8,051 nucleotides of DNA from Chloroflexota bacterium (lineage in GTDB: Bacteria; Chloroflexota; UBA11872). Below are positions 1 through 6,737 of the stretch, one piece after another; within the stretch, counting starts at the first letter, position 1; every line of letters starts with the position of its first letter. Both the position numbers and the translations under genes were made by a program. The stretch covers positions 1 to 8,051 of the forward strand of contig JAPOXI010000064.1 in the NCBI GenBank assembly GCA_026707185.1, in the 5' to 3' direction. The notes below the pieces were generated by a model. It saw only the letters and a list, made by a program, of their open reading frames with translations, was not told where the DNA came from and made no database searches.

Positions 1-3000
1 TGCGGCCTTCGTCGCCTGATCCGTCCTCGGAACCCTGGTCGGAGAAGACCATGGCGCTGTGCAGTTGCATGTCTTCCACGACCAGCGCGCCGCTGCCTTC
101 GGCCTGCGAGGCCTCGGCCGCCATGGCTGCGTAGAGGGCGCCGGGAGCCACGAGGCGATTGAAGACCCGGTGGTCGTTCAGCCACTCGGGATCCGACGGG
201 ATCACTTCCGTTTCGAACGTAACTTCTCCGCGAGCGGACTCGTGGCGGACGCCCAGCAAGGGGTGACCGGCGGTTGGCCCCCGGTGCCTGGACGGCTCGA
301 GCCAGTGGCGGCGGCGTTGAAATGGATAGCTCGGCAGTGAGATTCGACGCCGAGTCTCGGCAGCAAAGAGTCCTTCAAATGAAATATCCAACCCCGCCTC
401 ATAGGCTTCCGCGACAGCGTCAATGAATGTGCTCTCGGCTTCCGGAGTCGACGCATCCCGTGGCGGTCGCCGCAGACTGGCGAGCACGCGTGGGGCCTCG
501 GGCGTGTCGGGGCCGGACGCCGGGTCTGGCCAGGCCAATGTGGTCATGGGACCCAGCACGGCGTGAGGACCGATCTCGATCACAAGATCAACGCCGAGAT
601 CGGCCAACGTCCTAACGCCACTGGCGAATGCCACGGGCTGTCGGGCGTGCCGCTGCCAATAGGCGCCATCGAGCGTGGTGCCAGGCTTCACAGGGCGGCC
701 GGTCAGGTTGCTCACGAGGGGTACGGCGGGCGGCTCAAATGCCACATCGCGAAGGGAGGCTTCCAGCTTGACGAGGGCTGGCTCGACCAAGGCGCTGTGA
801 AACGCGCGGGTTGTGTTCAGCCGTCGTACCCGGATGCCCTGTGCTTCAAAATGCTTCGAGACGGTCTCGATGTCCGCGGCTGTACCGCTCACCACCTGGT
901 GGGCGCCGTTGTCGGCCGAGACGCTCAAACCGACGCCGGCGGATGCCGCGTTGACCTCCGCAACCGCTGACGCGACGAGTGCGGGAGGTGCGAAGACCGC
1001 GGCCATGGCGCCATGCGGTGTTGCCGACAGCAGGGCACCGCGCGCCGCGGCAAAACGCATGCCGTCTTCAAGGCTGAAGACGCCGGCCGCCTGTGCCGCC
1101 GCCAACTCGCCGACGCTGTGCCCCATAACCACGTCGGGCTGAATACCGACGCTGGACCAGAGGGCCGTGAGGGCACATTCCAGCGCATACAAGGCCGGCT
1201 GTTCCCACGCGGTGTCGCCCAGTTCGCCCGTTGCTTCGGGCCTTCCGAACATCACGTCCAGCAGCGAGGCCCCGCGTTCTTTGCGGAAAACGGATTCGCA
1301 GCGGTCCAGCACGGCCCGCACGACGGGCTCGGTCTCATACAGGGTTTTGCCCATGCCGGCCCATTGACTGCCCTGTCCGGTGTAGGCGAAGGCCACGTTG
1401 GTCACCGTCTGAGGCTGTTTGACTGCCTCGGCCTCGGCCACGGAACGGAGTTGCTCCTGCAACGACCTGGCGTCGCTGAACACCACGCCGGCCCGACAAT
1501 CAAAGTGACTCCTTCCGACGCCGGCGGTCCAGGACAAATCCGACAGGAGCGGATCCGAGGCGTCACCCTCAGCAACGAGTGTCGCGGTCTGTTCGTCGAG
1601 CCATGTCAGGTAGCGCTGCGCAAGTGCACGGAGAGCTGGATCTGACTTTCCCGACAGCGGCAGGAATCGATCCCGTCGCTGACCGAGCTGCTCGTCGGGC
1701 TGCGCCTGAAGGGGCATCGATACGGCCACCGTCTGCGGAACACCGGCCATCGGCGACTCTTGGTCTGGCGCGCCGTCAAGCCTGCGATACTCCTCGACCA
1801 GGATGTGGGCGTTCGTCCCGGAAATGCCGAAAGAGTTCACGCCAGCCAGTCGCGGCCGTCGATAGTCGTCCGGCCAGTCCGTCATGTCCGAAGTGACCCG
1901 AAGAGGGAGATGTTCCCAGTCGAGCGCCGGGTTGGGATTGTGGAAATGCAGGTGTTTCGGGATTACGCCGCGATTGACGACCAGGGCTGCCTTGATGAGT
2001 CCGGCGACGCCCGCAGCGGACTCCAGATGCCCGACGTTGGTCTTGACGGAGCCAATCAGAAGCGGTTGGTCGGCCGCACGTTCGCGTCCGTAGACGTTGG
2101 CCACGGCATCGATCTCGATGGGATCGCCCACCGCCGTTCCGGTACCGTGCGCCTCCAGGTAGTCGACTTCCGAGGCGGCGACACCGGCATGAGAAAGCGC
2201 GGCTTCGATTACCTGCTCCAACGCCGGTGTGTGCGGGACGGTCAAACCTGTGCTGGCACCGCCGTGGTTCACCGCCGAGCCTCGGATGACTGCCCAGATC
2301 CGATCACCGTCGGCTTCGGCCTCGCTCAGCCGCTTGAGAACGACGACCCCGCAGCCTTCGCCGCGGACGTAGCCGTTAGCGGACGCGTCGAAGGCTTTGC
2401 ACTGCCCGTCCGGGGACAACATCATCGAATCTGCCCGGAGCTCGTAGATGCGTCCGTTGAGGATCGCCTGAACGCCGGCCGCAATGGCAAGGTCGGCCTT
2501 CCCGTATTGGAGGTCCGACACGGCGTCGTGCACTGATACGAGGGACGATGCACAGGCGGCGTCGACCGCCTTGGCCGGACCCATGAGACCAAGGACGAAT
2601 GAGACCCGGCCGCTCGTGCCATTCAGGTTGGTGCCGCTGAGGGCGTAGAGGCAGCCTGCGGCCTCGGTCGGCCTAACCGAGTCCACGACCAGCATTCGAT
2701 ACTCGTCGTTGCTGATCCCGGTGTAGACGCCGGTTCGACTGCCCTTGAGCCGATCGGGGTTGATCCCCGCGTCTTCAAGCGCCAACCAGGTCGTCTCCAG
2801 CATCATGCGCTGCTGCGGATCCAACAGCTGCGCCTCGACCGGTGAAATGCGGAAGAACTCCGCGTCGAATTGGTCCAGGTCCTCGACAAAGGCCCCGAAT
2901 CTGCAGGCCTCGCTCCGGACACGATCGTCCGGGAAGAGCTCGCCCATCCGTCCGACGCCGGAGCCCGGGTCTCCCTCGCTAACTGCGTTCTCGCCGGACT

Positions 3001-3163
3001 CCAACAGGCGCCAGAATTCAGCCACGCTTGACGCCCCGGGGAACCGGCAGGCCATGCCGACGATTGCGATGGGCTCCACAGTTTGAGGAGGCGGCTGGCT
3101 CCGACTGGCTGTTGGAACGGGGTCCTCAGCAGTCAACGCAGCGTTCCTGGCTCGCTCGGTCAT
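1..3163 (-). CDS. Type I polyketide synthase, N-terminal part (KS-AT-DH...), runs off the left edge
   Basis: This is a modular or iterative type I polyketide synthase that condenses acyl units on a cytoplasmic megaenzyme. I translated the minus strand by hand: it is open from ATG at 3163 to base 1 (1054 codons, C-terminus missing). Residues 1-29 form a short polar leader. The KS spans about 30-460 with Cys204 in DAACASSL, His339 in EAHGTGT, His379 in KTNVGHLES and an FGISGTNAH end motif; the Cys-His-His spacing (135, 40) is canonical. After a linker, the AT spans about 588-900 with GQGSQW, Ser683 in GHSVGE and His789 in RAFHS. AFH rather than ASH points to malonyl-CoA. The post-AT linker has YPFQRRRHW near 945. 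DH begins near 955, with His998 in WLNDHRVF. An in-frame TAG two codons upstream and a GGAG site fix the start. No loading module is present, so it may be a downstream module or a single-module iterative PKS/fatty-acid-like synthase. Certain as a PKS; product unknown. Confidence 0.96.
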   Translation of the reverse strand, partial: MTERARNAALTAEDPVPTASRSQPPPQTVEPIAIVGMACRFPGASSVAEFWRLLESGENAVSEGDPGSGVGRMGELFPDDRVRSEACRFGAFVEDLDQFDAEFFRISPVEAQLLDPQQRMMLETTWLALEDAGINPDRLKGSRTGVYTGISNDEYRMLVVDSVRPTEAAGCLYALSGTNLNGTSGRVSFVLGLMGPAKAVDAACASSLVSVHDAVSDLQYGKADLAIAAGVQAILNGRIYELRADSMMLSPDGQCKAFDASANGYVRGEGCGVVVLKRLSEAEADGDRIWAVIRGSAVNHGGASTGLTVPHTPALEQVIEAALSHAGVAASEVDYLEAHGTGTAVGDPIEIDAVANVYGRERAADQPLLIGSVKTNVGHLESAAGVAGLIKAALVVNRGVIPKHLHFHNPNPALDWEHLPLRVTSDMTDWPDDYRRPRLAGVNSFGISGTNAHILVEEYRRLDGAPDQESPMAGVPQTVAVSMPLQAQPDEQLGQRRDRFLPLSGKSDPALRALAQRYLTWLDEQTATLVAEGDASDPLLSDLSWTAGVGRSHFDCRAGVVFSDARSLQEQLRSVAEAEAVKQPQTVTNVAFAYTGQGSQWAGMGKTLYETEPVVRAVLDRCESVFRKERGASLLDVMFGRPEATGELGDTAWEQPALYALECALTALWSSVGIQPDVVMGHSVGELAAAQAAGVFSLEDGMRFAAARGALLSATPHGAMAAVFAPPALVASAVAEVNAASAGVGLSVSADNGAHQVVSGTAADIETVSKHFEAQGIRVRRLNTTRAFHSALVEPALVKLEASLRDVAFEPPAVPLVSNLTGRPVKPGTTLDGAYWQRHARQPVAFASGVRTLADLGVDLVIEIGPHAVLGPMTTLAWPDPASGPDTPEAPRVLASLRRPPRDASTPEAESTFIDAVAEAYEAGLDISFEGLFAAETRRRISLPSYPFQRRRHWLEPSRHRGPTAGHPLLGVRHESARGEVTFETEVIPSDPEWLNDHRVFNRLVAPGALYAAMAAEASQAEGSGALVVEDMQLHSAMVFSDQGSEDGSGDEGR

Positions 3164-3429
3164 GCTCTACTCCCGAGTCTGGAGCCCATAGCCGCACGTC
3201 TCCTCACTGGTAGCGCGTGGCTTTGGCGTCGGTTCACTTCGCGCTCAGTGTCTACCCACGGATCAATGCACGTAACTTCATCATATTGTCCGAGCGGCCC
3301 AGACCGTTAATGGACGCCGGCGCAGGCAATTGAGGCCCGTCGCCGCCGCATCTCCAGATAGGCGGGTCAGGCCAAGGAGCATCTCGATGACCGCATTTCG
3401 GCGAGTGGCGCGACGTAGGGCTGATCGGG
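3164..3429. other. Spacer between tRNA-Leu and the PKS gene
   Basis: This 266-bp stretch has no convincing gene. It should hold the PKS promoter, since the PKS is the next gene downstream on the minus strand. A TATGAT hexamer (minus strand, 3285-3280) resembles a -10 box, but the hexamer 17 bases upstream (AACGGT) is a poor -35, so the promoter is unproven. I saw no T-rich hairpin terminator after the tRNA. Short ORFs here overlap the tRNA or lack family features. Confidence 0.5.
3170..3174 (-). promoter_or_regulatory. Ribosome binding site of the PKS gene
   Basis: Read on the minus strand this is GGGAG, six bases before the ATG at 3163. It is the clearest Shine-Dalgarno sequence in the window and, with the in-frame TAG at 3169-3167, supports that start. 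Confidence 0.7.
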
Positions 3430-3514
3430 TGCCGAGGGCGGGACTCGAACCCGCACAGCCCGAAGGCCACTAGCCCCTCAAGCTAGCGCGTCTACCATAT
3501 TCCGCCACCTCGGC
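3430..3514 (-). tRNA. tRNA-Leu (anticodon GAG)
   Basis: On the minus strand the 85-nt sequence folds as a class II tRNA. The acceptor stem is GCCGAGG/CCTCGGC, the D arm has GCG/CGC around a GGTAGA loop, and the anticodon stem CTAGC/GCTAG encloses TTGAGGG with anticodon GAG. The long variable arm is GGCC-TTC-GGGCT, and the T arm is GCGGG-TTCGAGT-CCCGC, followed by discriminator A. The long variable arm, A73 and GAG identify a leucine tRNA reading CUC/CUU. The next three bases are CCC, so CCA must be added after transcription. It begins 22 bases after the stop of the upstream hydrolase gene on the same strand, so it may be co-transcribed with it or use a promoter inside that gene's end. Confidence 0.96.
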
Positions 3515-3536
3515 CCGCGCCTATTGTAGACGGGAG

Positions 3537-4283
3537 TCAACGAGTCTCCCCGCCCGCTCGTTCCTCGACTGCCTGCACAAACGCGGCGAAGAGCGCGCGG
3601 TGCTGCGGATGGTTCAGCATTTCTTCGGGGTGCCACTGCACGCCCAGCACAAAACGATTGGCCGGATCCTCGAGGGCTTCGACCAAACCGTCGCAGGTCC
3701 ATGCCGTGGGTCGCAGATCCTGCCCAAGCCTGCGCACGGCCTGATGGTGGAACGAGTTGGTGTCCAGGCGTTGTGACCCAACGATTCGGTGCAGCAGCGA
3801 GCCCTTCGCTATCTGGACTTCGTGGCCAGCGGAGTCCGGATCTCCGCGTTGGCTGTGGCCCAGGCCGTCGGGTCGCTGGGTTGGGAGGTCCTGCCAGAGC
3901 GTTCCGCCCCGTGCCACGTTGAGTAGCTGGTGGCCCCGGCAGATGGCCAGTATCGGCACGCGGCGACTGAGCGCACTCTGGAGCAGGGCCAGTTCAAGCG
4001 CATCGCGCTGCGGGCTTGGGTCGACAGTATCGTTCAGCACCGCTTGCCCGTAGTTGGCGGGATCCACGTCCAGGCCCCCCACCAGCATGAGACCGTCGAT
4101 GCGCGACACCACCAGGTCGGTTGCCGCCGTGGCTTCCGGAGAGACGACGAGCGGGATAGCGCCGGCGCGCGCGACGGCATCCAGGTAGTCCTGCTTTAGC
4201 GCGGCATGGGGCCGATTCGGCACGCCTTCGGCCGAGCGCTCTAGGAACGCATCACCACACGTGACGCCGACGATGGCCGGCAT
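3537..4283 (-). CDS. Peptidase C26 / PuuD-like gamma-glutamyl-amide hydrolase (class I glutamine amidotransferase fold)
   Basis: The 248-residue protein matches the length and layout of the cytoplasmic PuuD-type family, which hydrolyses gamma-glutamyl amides such as gamma-glutamyl-GABA in polyamine breakdown. Visible marks are an N-terminal strand IVGVTCG, a GLMLVGGLDVDP segment at about 64-75 (oxyanion-side glycines), the nucleophile elbow ICRGHQLLNV with Cys115, and the QWHPE motif with His218 and Glu220, giving a complete Cys-His-Glu triad. RGGTLWQD at 125-132 and NSFHHQAV at 176-183 are also typical. ATG at 4283 is preferred because the first strand starts right after it; the Shine-Dalgarno sequence is weak. 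It lies upstream of the tRNA and diverges from the isomerase gene across 62 bases. No putrescine-pathway partner (PuuA, PuuB, PuuC) is visible, so the substrate is uncertain and could be another gamma-glutamyl compound. Confidence 0.9.
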   Translation of the reverse strand: MPAIVGVTCGDAFLERSAEGVPNRPHAALKQDYLDAVARAGAIPLVVSPEATAATDLVVSRIDGLMLVGGLDVDPANYGQAVLNDTVDPSPQRDALELALLQSALSRRVPILAICRGHQLLNVARGGTLWQDLPTQRPDGLGHSQRGDPDSAGHEVQIAKGSLLHRIVGSQRLDTNSFHHQAVRRLGQDLRPTAWTCDGLVEALEDPANRFVLGVQWHPEEMLNHPQHRALFAAFVQAVEERAGGETR

Positions 4284-4345
4284 CTCAGGTCTTTCGAACG
4301 GCGACCCGCGTCGCAGCGCCGCCGTTTCGATGCCACAATGCGCTC
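4284..4345. promoter_or_regulatory. Divergent promoter region with an imperfect inverted repeat
   Basis: This 62-bp gap separates the C26 hydrolase (minus) from the isomerase (plus), so it should carry both promoters. TCGAACGGCG (4294-4303) faces CGCCGTTTCGA (4320-4330), complementary apart from one extra A, across 16 bases. A smaller hairpin GCGAC-CCGC-GTCGC (4301-4314) is nested inside. It could be an operator or an RNA hairpin near the 5' end of either transcript. CACAAT at 4334-4339 sits six bases before the isomerase ATG, which would suit a -10 box of a leaderless mRNA, but no -35 is evident. Confidence 0.35.
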
Positions 4346-5176
4346 ATGGGTTTCAGATTATCCGGATTCGGCGACGAGATCTCCGACGAACTGTCGGTTC
4401 AGTTGGGCGTAATGTCTGAGCTGGGCGTCGACGCGCTGGAGCCACGACGCGTTCAACTGCCGGGCGGCGACACCAACAACATCGTCGACATGTCGGATTC
4501 GGACCTCCGAGTCATGCGTCGCATGCTGGACGACCACGGGATGGCCTGTTCGCAGATCGGATCGCCGGTGGGAAAGGCGCCCCTTGATTCGGATCTGCAG
4601 GTTCAGGTTCAGCAGCTCGAGGGCGCCGTCCGCGCGGCTCATGCCCTGGATGCGGACTACATTCGAGTTTTCGGATTTCAGCCGGTGCAGGGGGATCCAC
4701 TCCCGGCCGATCGCCCGGCGGCACTGGGCAAGTTTCAGCGTCTTGCCGAACACCTGGTCTCGCTAGATCCCAGCCTCACGTTGAGTCTCGAAAACGAGCA
4801 CGATTTGTACGATGACAATCCCGTCGCCTGCTCCGAGTTTCTGGCGCTCGGCGGGGCACCGATCAGCATGTGCTTCGATCCGGGTAACTTCGTGCGAGCC
4901 GGCGTGTCCCCGTTTGACGAGGCATGGCCTGTGCTTGGCGCGGCGACCCGGATGATCCACGTGAAGGACTACGACACCAGCATTGCCGACTGGGCGCCGG
5001 CGGGCGCGGGTGACGGTCAACTGGCCGACGTGCTTGGCGCTGCCGATCCCAAAGCGGTGGCCTACCTGTCGCTCGAGCCACACCTGGCGGGAACCGAGGC
5101 CGGCCGGGGGCGCGACCGGGCCGAGTTGTGGCGCGAGGCGCACGCCGCGCTGATGCGCGTTCTCAATTCCCAGTGA
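4346..5176 (+). CDS. Sugar phosphate isomerase/epimerase-like protein (xylose isomerase-type TIM barrel)
   Basis: The 276-residue protein belongs to the AP-endonuclease-2/xylose-isomerase-like TIM-barrel superfamily, whose members (IolE, tagatose/psicose epimerases, 3-keto-sugar enzymes) act on sugars or inositols with a divalent metal. Beta-strand ends carry the expected metal ligands: Glu149 in LENEHDL, Asp178 in CFDPGNF, His205 in MIHVKDYD and Glu244 in LSLEPH. GSPVGKAPL at 72-80 and LEPRRVQ at 31-37 are also typical of the sugar isomerase/epimerase subgroup. Length is normal. No Shine-Dalgarno sequence precedes the ATG; the start is chosen because the first barrel strand (FRLSGFGDEIS) follows it directly. 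It is the first gene of a two-gene unit, and its TGA overlaps the GTG of the MOSC gene. The dehydrogenase and the sugar-type carrier nearby suit a carbohydrate role. The exact substrate cannot be read from the sequence. Confidence 0.88.
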   Translation: MGFRLSGFGDEISDELSVQLGVMSELGVDALEPRRVQLPGGDTNNIVDMSDSDLRVMRRMLDDHGMACSQIGSPVGKAPLDSDLQVQVQQLEGAVRAAHALDADYIRVFGFQPVQGDPLPADRPAALGKFQRLAEHLVSLDPSLTLSLENEHDLYDDNPVACSEFLALGGAPISMCFDPGNFVRAGVSPFDEAWPVLGAATRMIHVKDYDTSIADWAPAGAGDGQLADVLGAADPKAVAYLSLEPHLAGTEAGRGRDRAELWREAHAALMRVLNSQ

Positions 5177-5631
5177 GCCTTCCGCCTCATGTGGCCTGGG
5201 TTCGGGTTTCACCGAGCCCGGGACGTAACGAGGGGATGTCCAGTCTCAACCTGATTGAAGGGCTGGGTATCGAAGGCGATCGCCACGCTCGACCGGAGAA
5301 GCGAAATCAAGTCCTGGTAATGGACGTGGAGACGCTGGACGAGTTCAGGCTGCGGGCCGGCGACATTCGCGAGAACATCGCGACCCGAGGACTGGATGTT
5401 GCCGACCTGGCCGAAGGCGACAGGCTCCGATTTGGTGTCGACGCCGAGGTACTGATCTCGCATCCGTGCGCGCCGTGCTACAAGATGGACGCGCTTCGGC
5501 CGGGCCTGCAGAGTGAGATTAAGGGCCGCCGGGGAGTGCTGGCCGTCGTGACGCACGGCGGGGTTGTTTTGCCAGGCGACGTGATTGAAGTGACCCGTAA
5601 GCGAGACGGAGACCGCAGCAAGTCGGCCTAA
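5173..5631 (+). CDS. MOSC-domain protein
   Basis: A 152-residue single-domain MOSC protein. MOSC domains (named for the molybdenum cofactor sulfurase C-terminus) bind or carry sulfur and molybdenum cofactor; stand-alone members include YiiM/YuaD-like proteins. Motifs seen are GIEGDRHA at 32-39, the glycine/asparagine segment RENIATRGLDV at 66-76 followed by EGDRLRFG, the cysteine pair in HPCAPCYKMD (Cys99, Cys102), and GRRGVLAVVTHGG with VLPGDVIEV near the end. The conserved cysteine is the expected sulfur or metal ligand. I chose GTG at 5173 because it overlaps the upstream TGA (GTGA) and keeps the first strand HVAWVRVSPSPG; an ATG at 5236 would delete that strand, and an in-frame ATG at 5128 would lie deep inside the upstream gene. 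There is no Shine-Dalgarno sequence, so translation probably depends on coupling to the isomerase gene. Its substrate is unknown. Confidence 0.87.
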   Translation: MSLPPHVAWVRVSPSPGRNEGMSSLNLIEGLGIEGDRHARPEKRNQVLVMDVETLDEFRLRAGDIRENIATRGLDVADLAEGDRLRFGVDAEVLISHPCAPCYKMDALRPGLQSEIKGRRGVLAVVTHGGVVLPGDVIEVTRKRDGDRSKSA

Positions 5632-6737
5632 CTCTGCTGGATCGAGACCTCGCGCCCGCTTTCCGCCGACTCATAGGCCGCCTCAACCCAGCGATGGGTG
5701 CGTAGCGCCTCATTCCAATCCGGAGAGTAGTCGGCGCCGGTGGCCACGCTGCGCACGAAGGCGCGTAGCTGGACTTCAAATGGGTCGACCGCCGTCGTCG
5801 GGACCGTGTCCCACCCGTCAAGGGGATCTCCCTGTTCGGCGGCCGGGTCGTAGGAGAATAGCGGACCGTCGCCACGCTGCACCCAACAGCGGTTGGCTGT
5901 TACGAGCAGACCGCCACGGCTGCAATCGATTTCTATGGTCGGCACGTCTTCATGGCGACGACGAACCCAGCTGGAAAAGACCTGCCCGATGGCACCGTTC
6001 TCGAAGCGCAGGTTGACCGCGCACGAGTCCTCGACATCACTGTGAAACGGTCCACTCTCCGGGTCTTCCCGTTCGGTGATGCCCTCAAACGTCAGGCAAT
6101 GAGTGCTGGCCACCGGACCGACCAGCCAGCCCAAGAGGTCGTAGAAGTGGGCCATCATGTCGTGTACCACGCCGCCGGCGGACTCCTCACGCTTGAAGAA
6201 CCAGGGCGGACGATTACTGACCAGCGGGGGAACGTAGTAGCCGAACACCACCCGCGCATGAAACACCTTGCCCAGGTCGCCCGACGCCAGAATCGTCTTG
6301 GCCGCCTGCGGACCGCCCTGGAACCGCATGTTCTGGATGATGCCGTGGCGTACACCAGCGGCCGCGGCGGCCGCGAGAAGCTCTTCGGACTCTTCCAGCG
6401 TGGCGCCCAGGGGCTTATCCGTAAACACGTGCTTGCCATCGCCGATTGCTTGCATCAGCGGGTCATAGTGCAGCCGGTTGACCAGGCAGTTGTCCACCAC
6501 GTCCACGTCAAACCGGGCAATCGAACCTTCGAGATGATCGCTGGAAAAGTCGGCGTTGTAGGCGTGAAAAATGTCCCGAAGCCGCTCCGGCGTGCGTCCG
6601 TATACGCCAAGGCGTACCGGTACGGGATCTCCGTCCACGACCTCAGGCTGGGCGCGGATCTTTGCCAGGGCGGCCGCATGTCGGTGAGCCATTCGACCGG
6701 TTCCAAGAACGAGAAACGAAATGGGATTGGCGGGCAC
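5628..6737 (-). CDS. Gfo/Idh/MocA family NAD(P)-dependent oxidoreductase
   Basis: The 369-residue protein has the usual two-domain layout: an N-terminal Rossmann fold with the dinucleotide motif VLGTGRMAHRHA at about 10-21, and a C-terminal alpha/beta domain from about 125 that binds the sugar-like substrate. The family's EKP signature appears as TDKPLG with Lys108, so the acidic residue is Asp instead of Glu. The catalytic segment GGVVHDMMAHFYDLLGWLVG holds Asp193 and His197 at the usual D-x3-H spacing. Members oxidise or reduce hydroxyl groups on sugars, inositols and related polyols. Translation starts at GTG 6737: no other start codon is seen in the 17 in-frame codons checked upstream, and the Rossmann strand follows within eight residues. 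Its stop interlocks with that of the MOSC gene. It diverges from the MFS gene over a 247-bp region, which makes joint regulation and a shared substrate plausible but unproven. Confidence 0.93.
   Translation of the reverse strand: MPANPISFLVLGTGRMAHRHAAALAKIRAQPEVVDGDPVPVRLGVYGRTPERLRDIFHAYNADFSSDHLEGSIARFDVDVVDNCLVNRLHYDPLMQAIGDGKHVFTDKPLGATLEESEELLAAAAAAGVRHGIIQNMRFQGGPQAAKTILASGDLGKVFHARVVFGYYVPPLVSNRPPWFFKREESAGGVVHDMMAHFYDLLGWLVGPVASTHCLTFEGITEREDPESGPFHSDVEDSCAVNLRFENGAIGQVFSSWVRRRHEDVPTIEIDCSRGGLLVTANRCWVQRGDGPLFSYDPAAEQGDPLDGWDTVPTTAVDPFEVQLRAFVRSVATGADYSPDWNEALRTHRWVEAAYESAESGREVSIQQS

Noticed and set aside
1013..2536. Long plus-strand open frames (1013-1645 and 1760-2536) inside the PKS region
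   Set aside because: They are antisense to strongly motif-supported KS and AT coding sequence. Their translations show no family features and are typical third-position GC shadows.
3252..3470. A 72-codon minus-strand open frame in the tRNA-PKS spacer
   Set aside because: It starts inside the tRNA gene, has no domain features and stops before the PKS. A leader peptide is not supported.
3523..3528. TACAAT (minus strand) as a -10 box for the tRNA
   Set aside because: It ends only eight bases from the mature tRNA 5' end, leaving almost no leader, and no -35 is found at normal spacing. TTGACT at 3541-3536 is only seven bases away.
5128..5172. In-frame upstream ATG extending the MOSC protein by 15 residues
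   Set aside because: It lies inside the end of the isomerase gene. The MOSC fold begins after 5173, where GTG overlaps the upstream stop.
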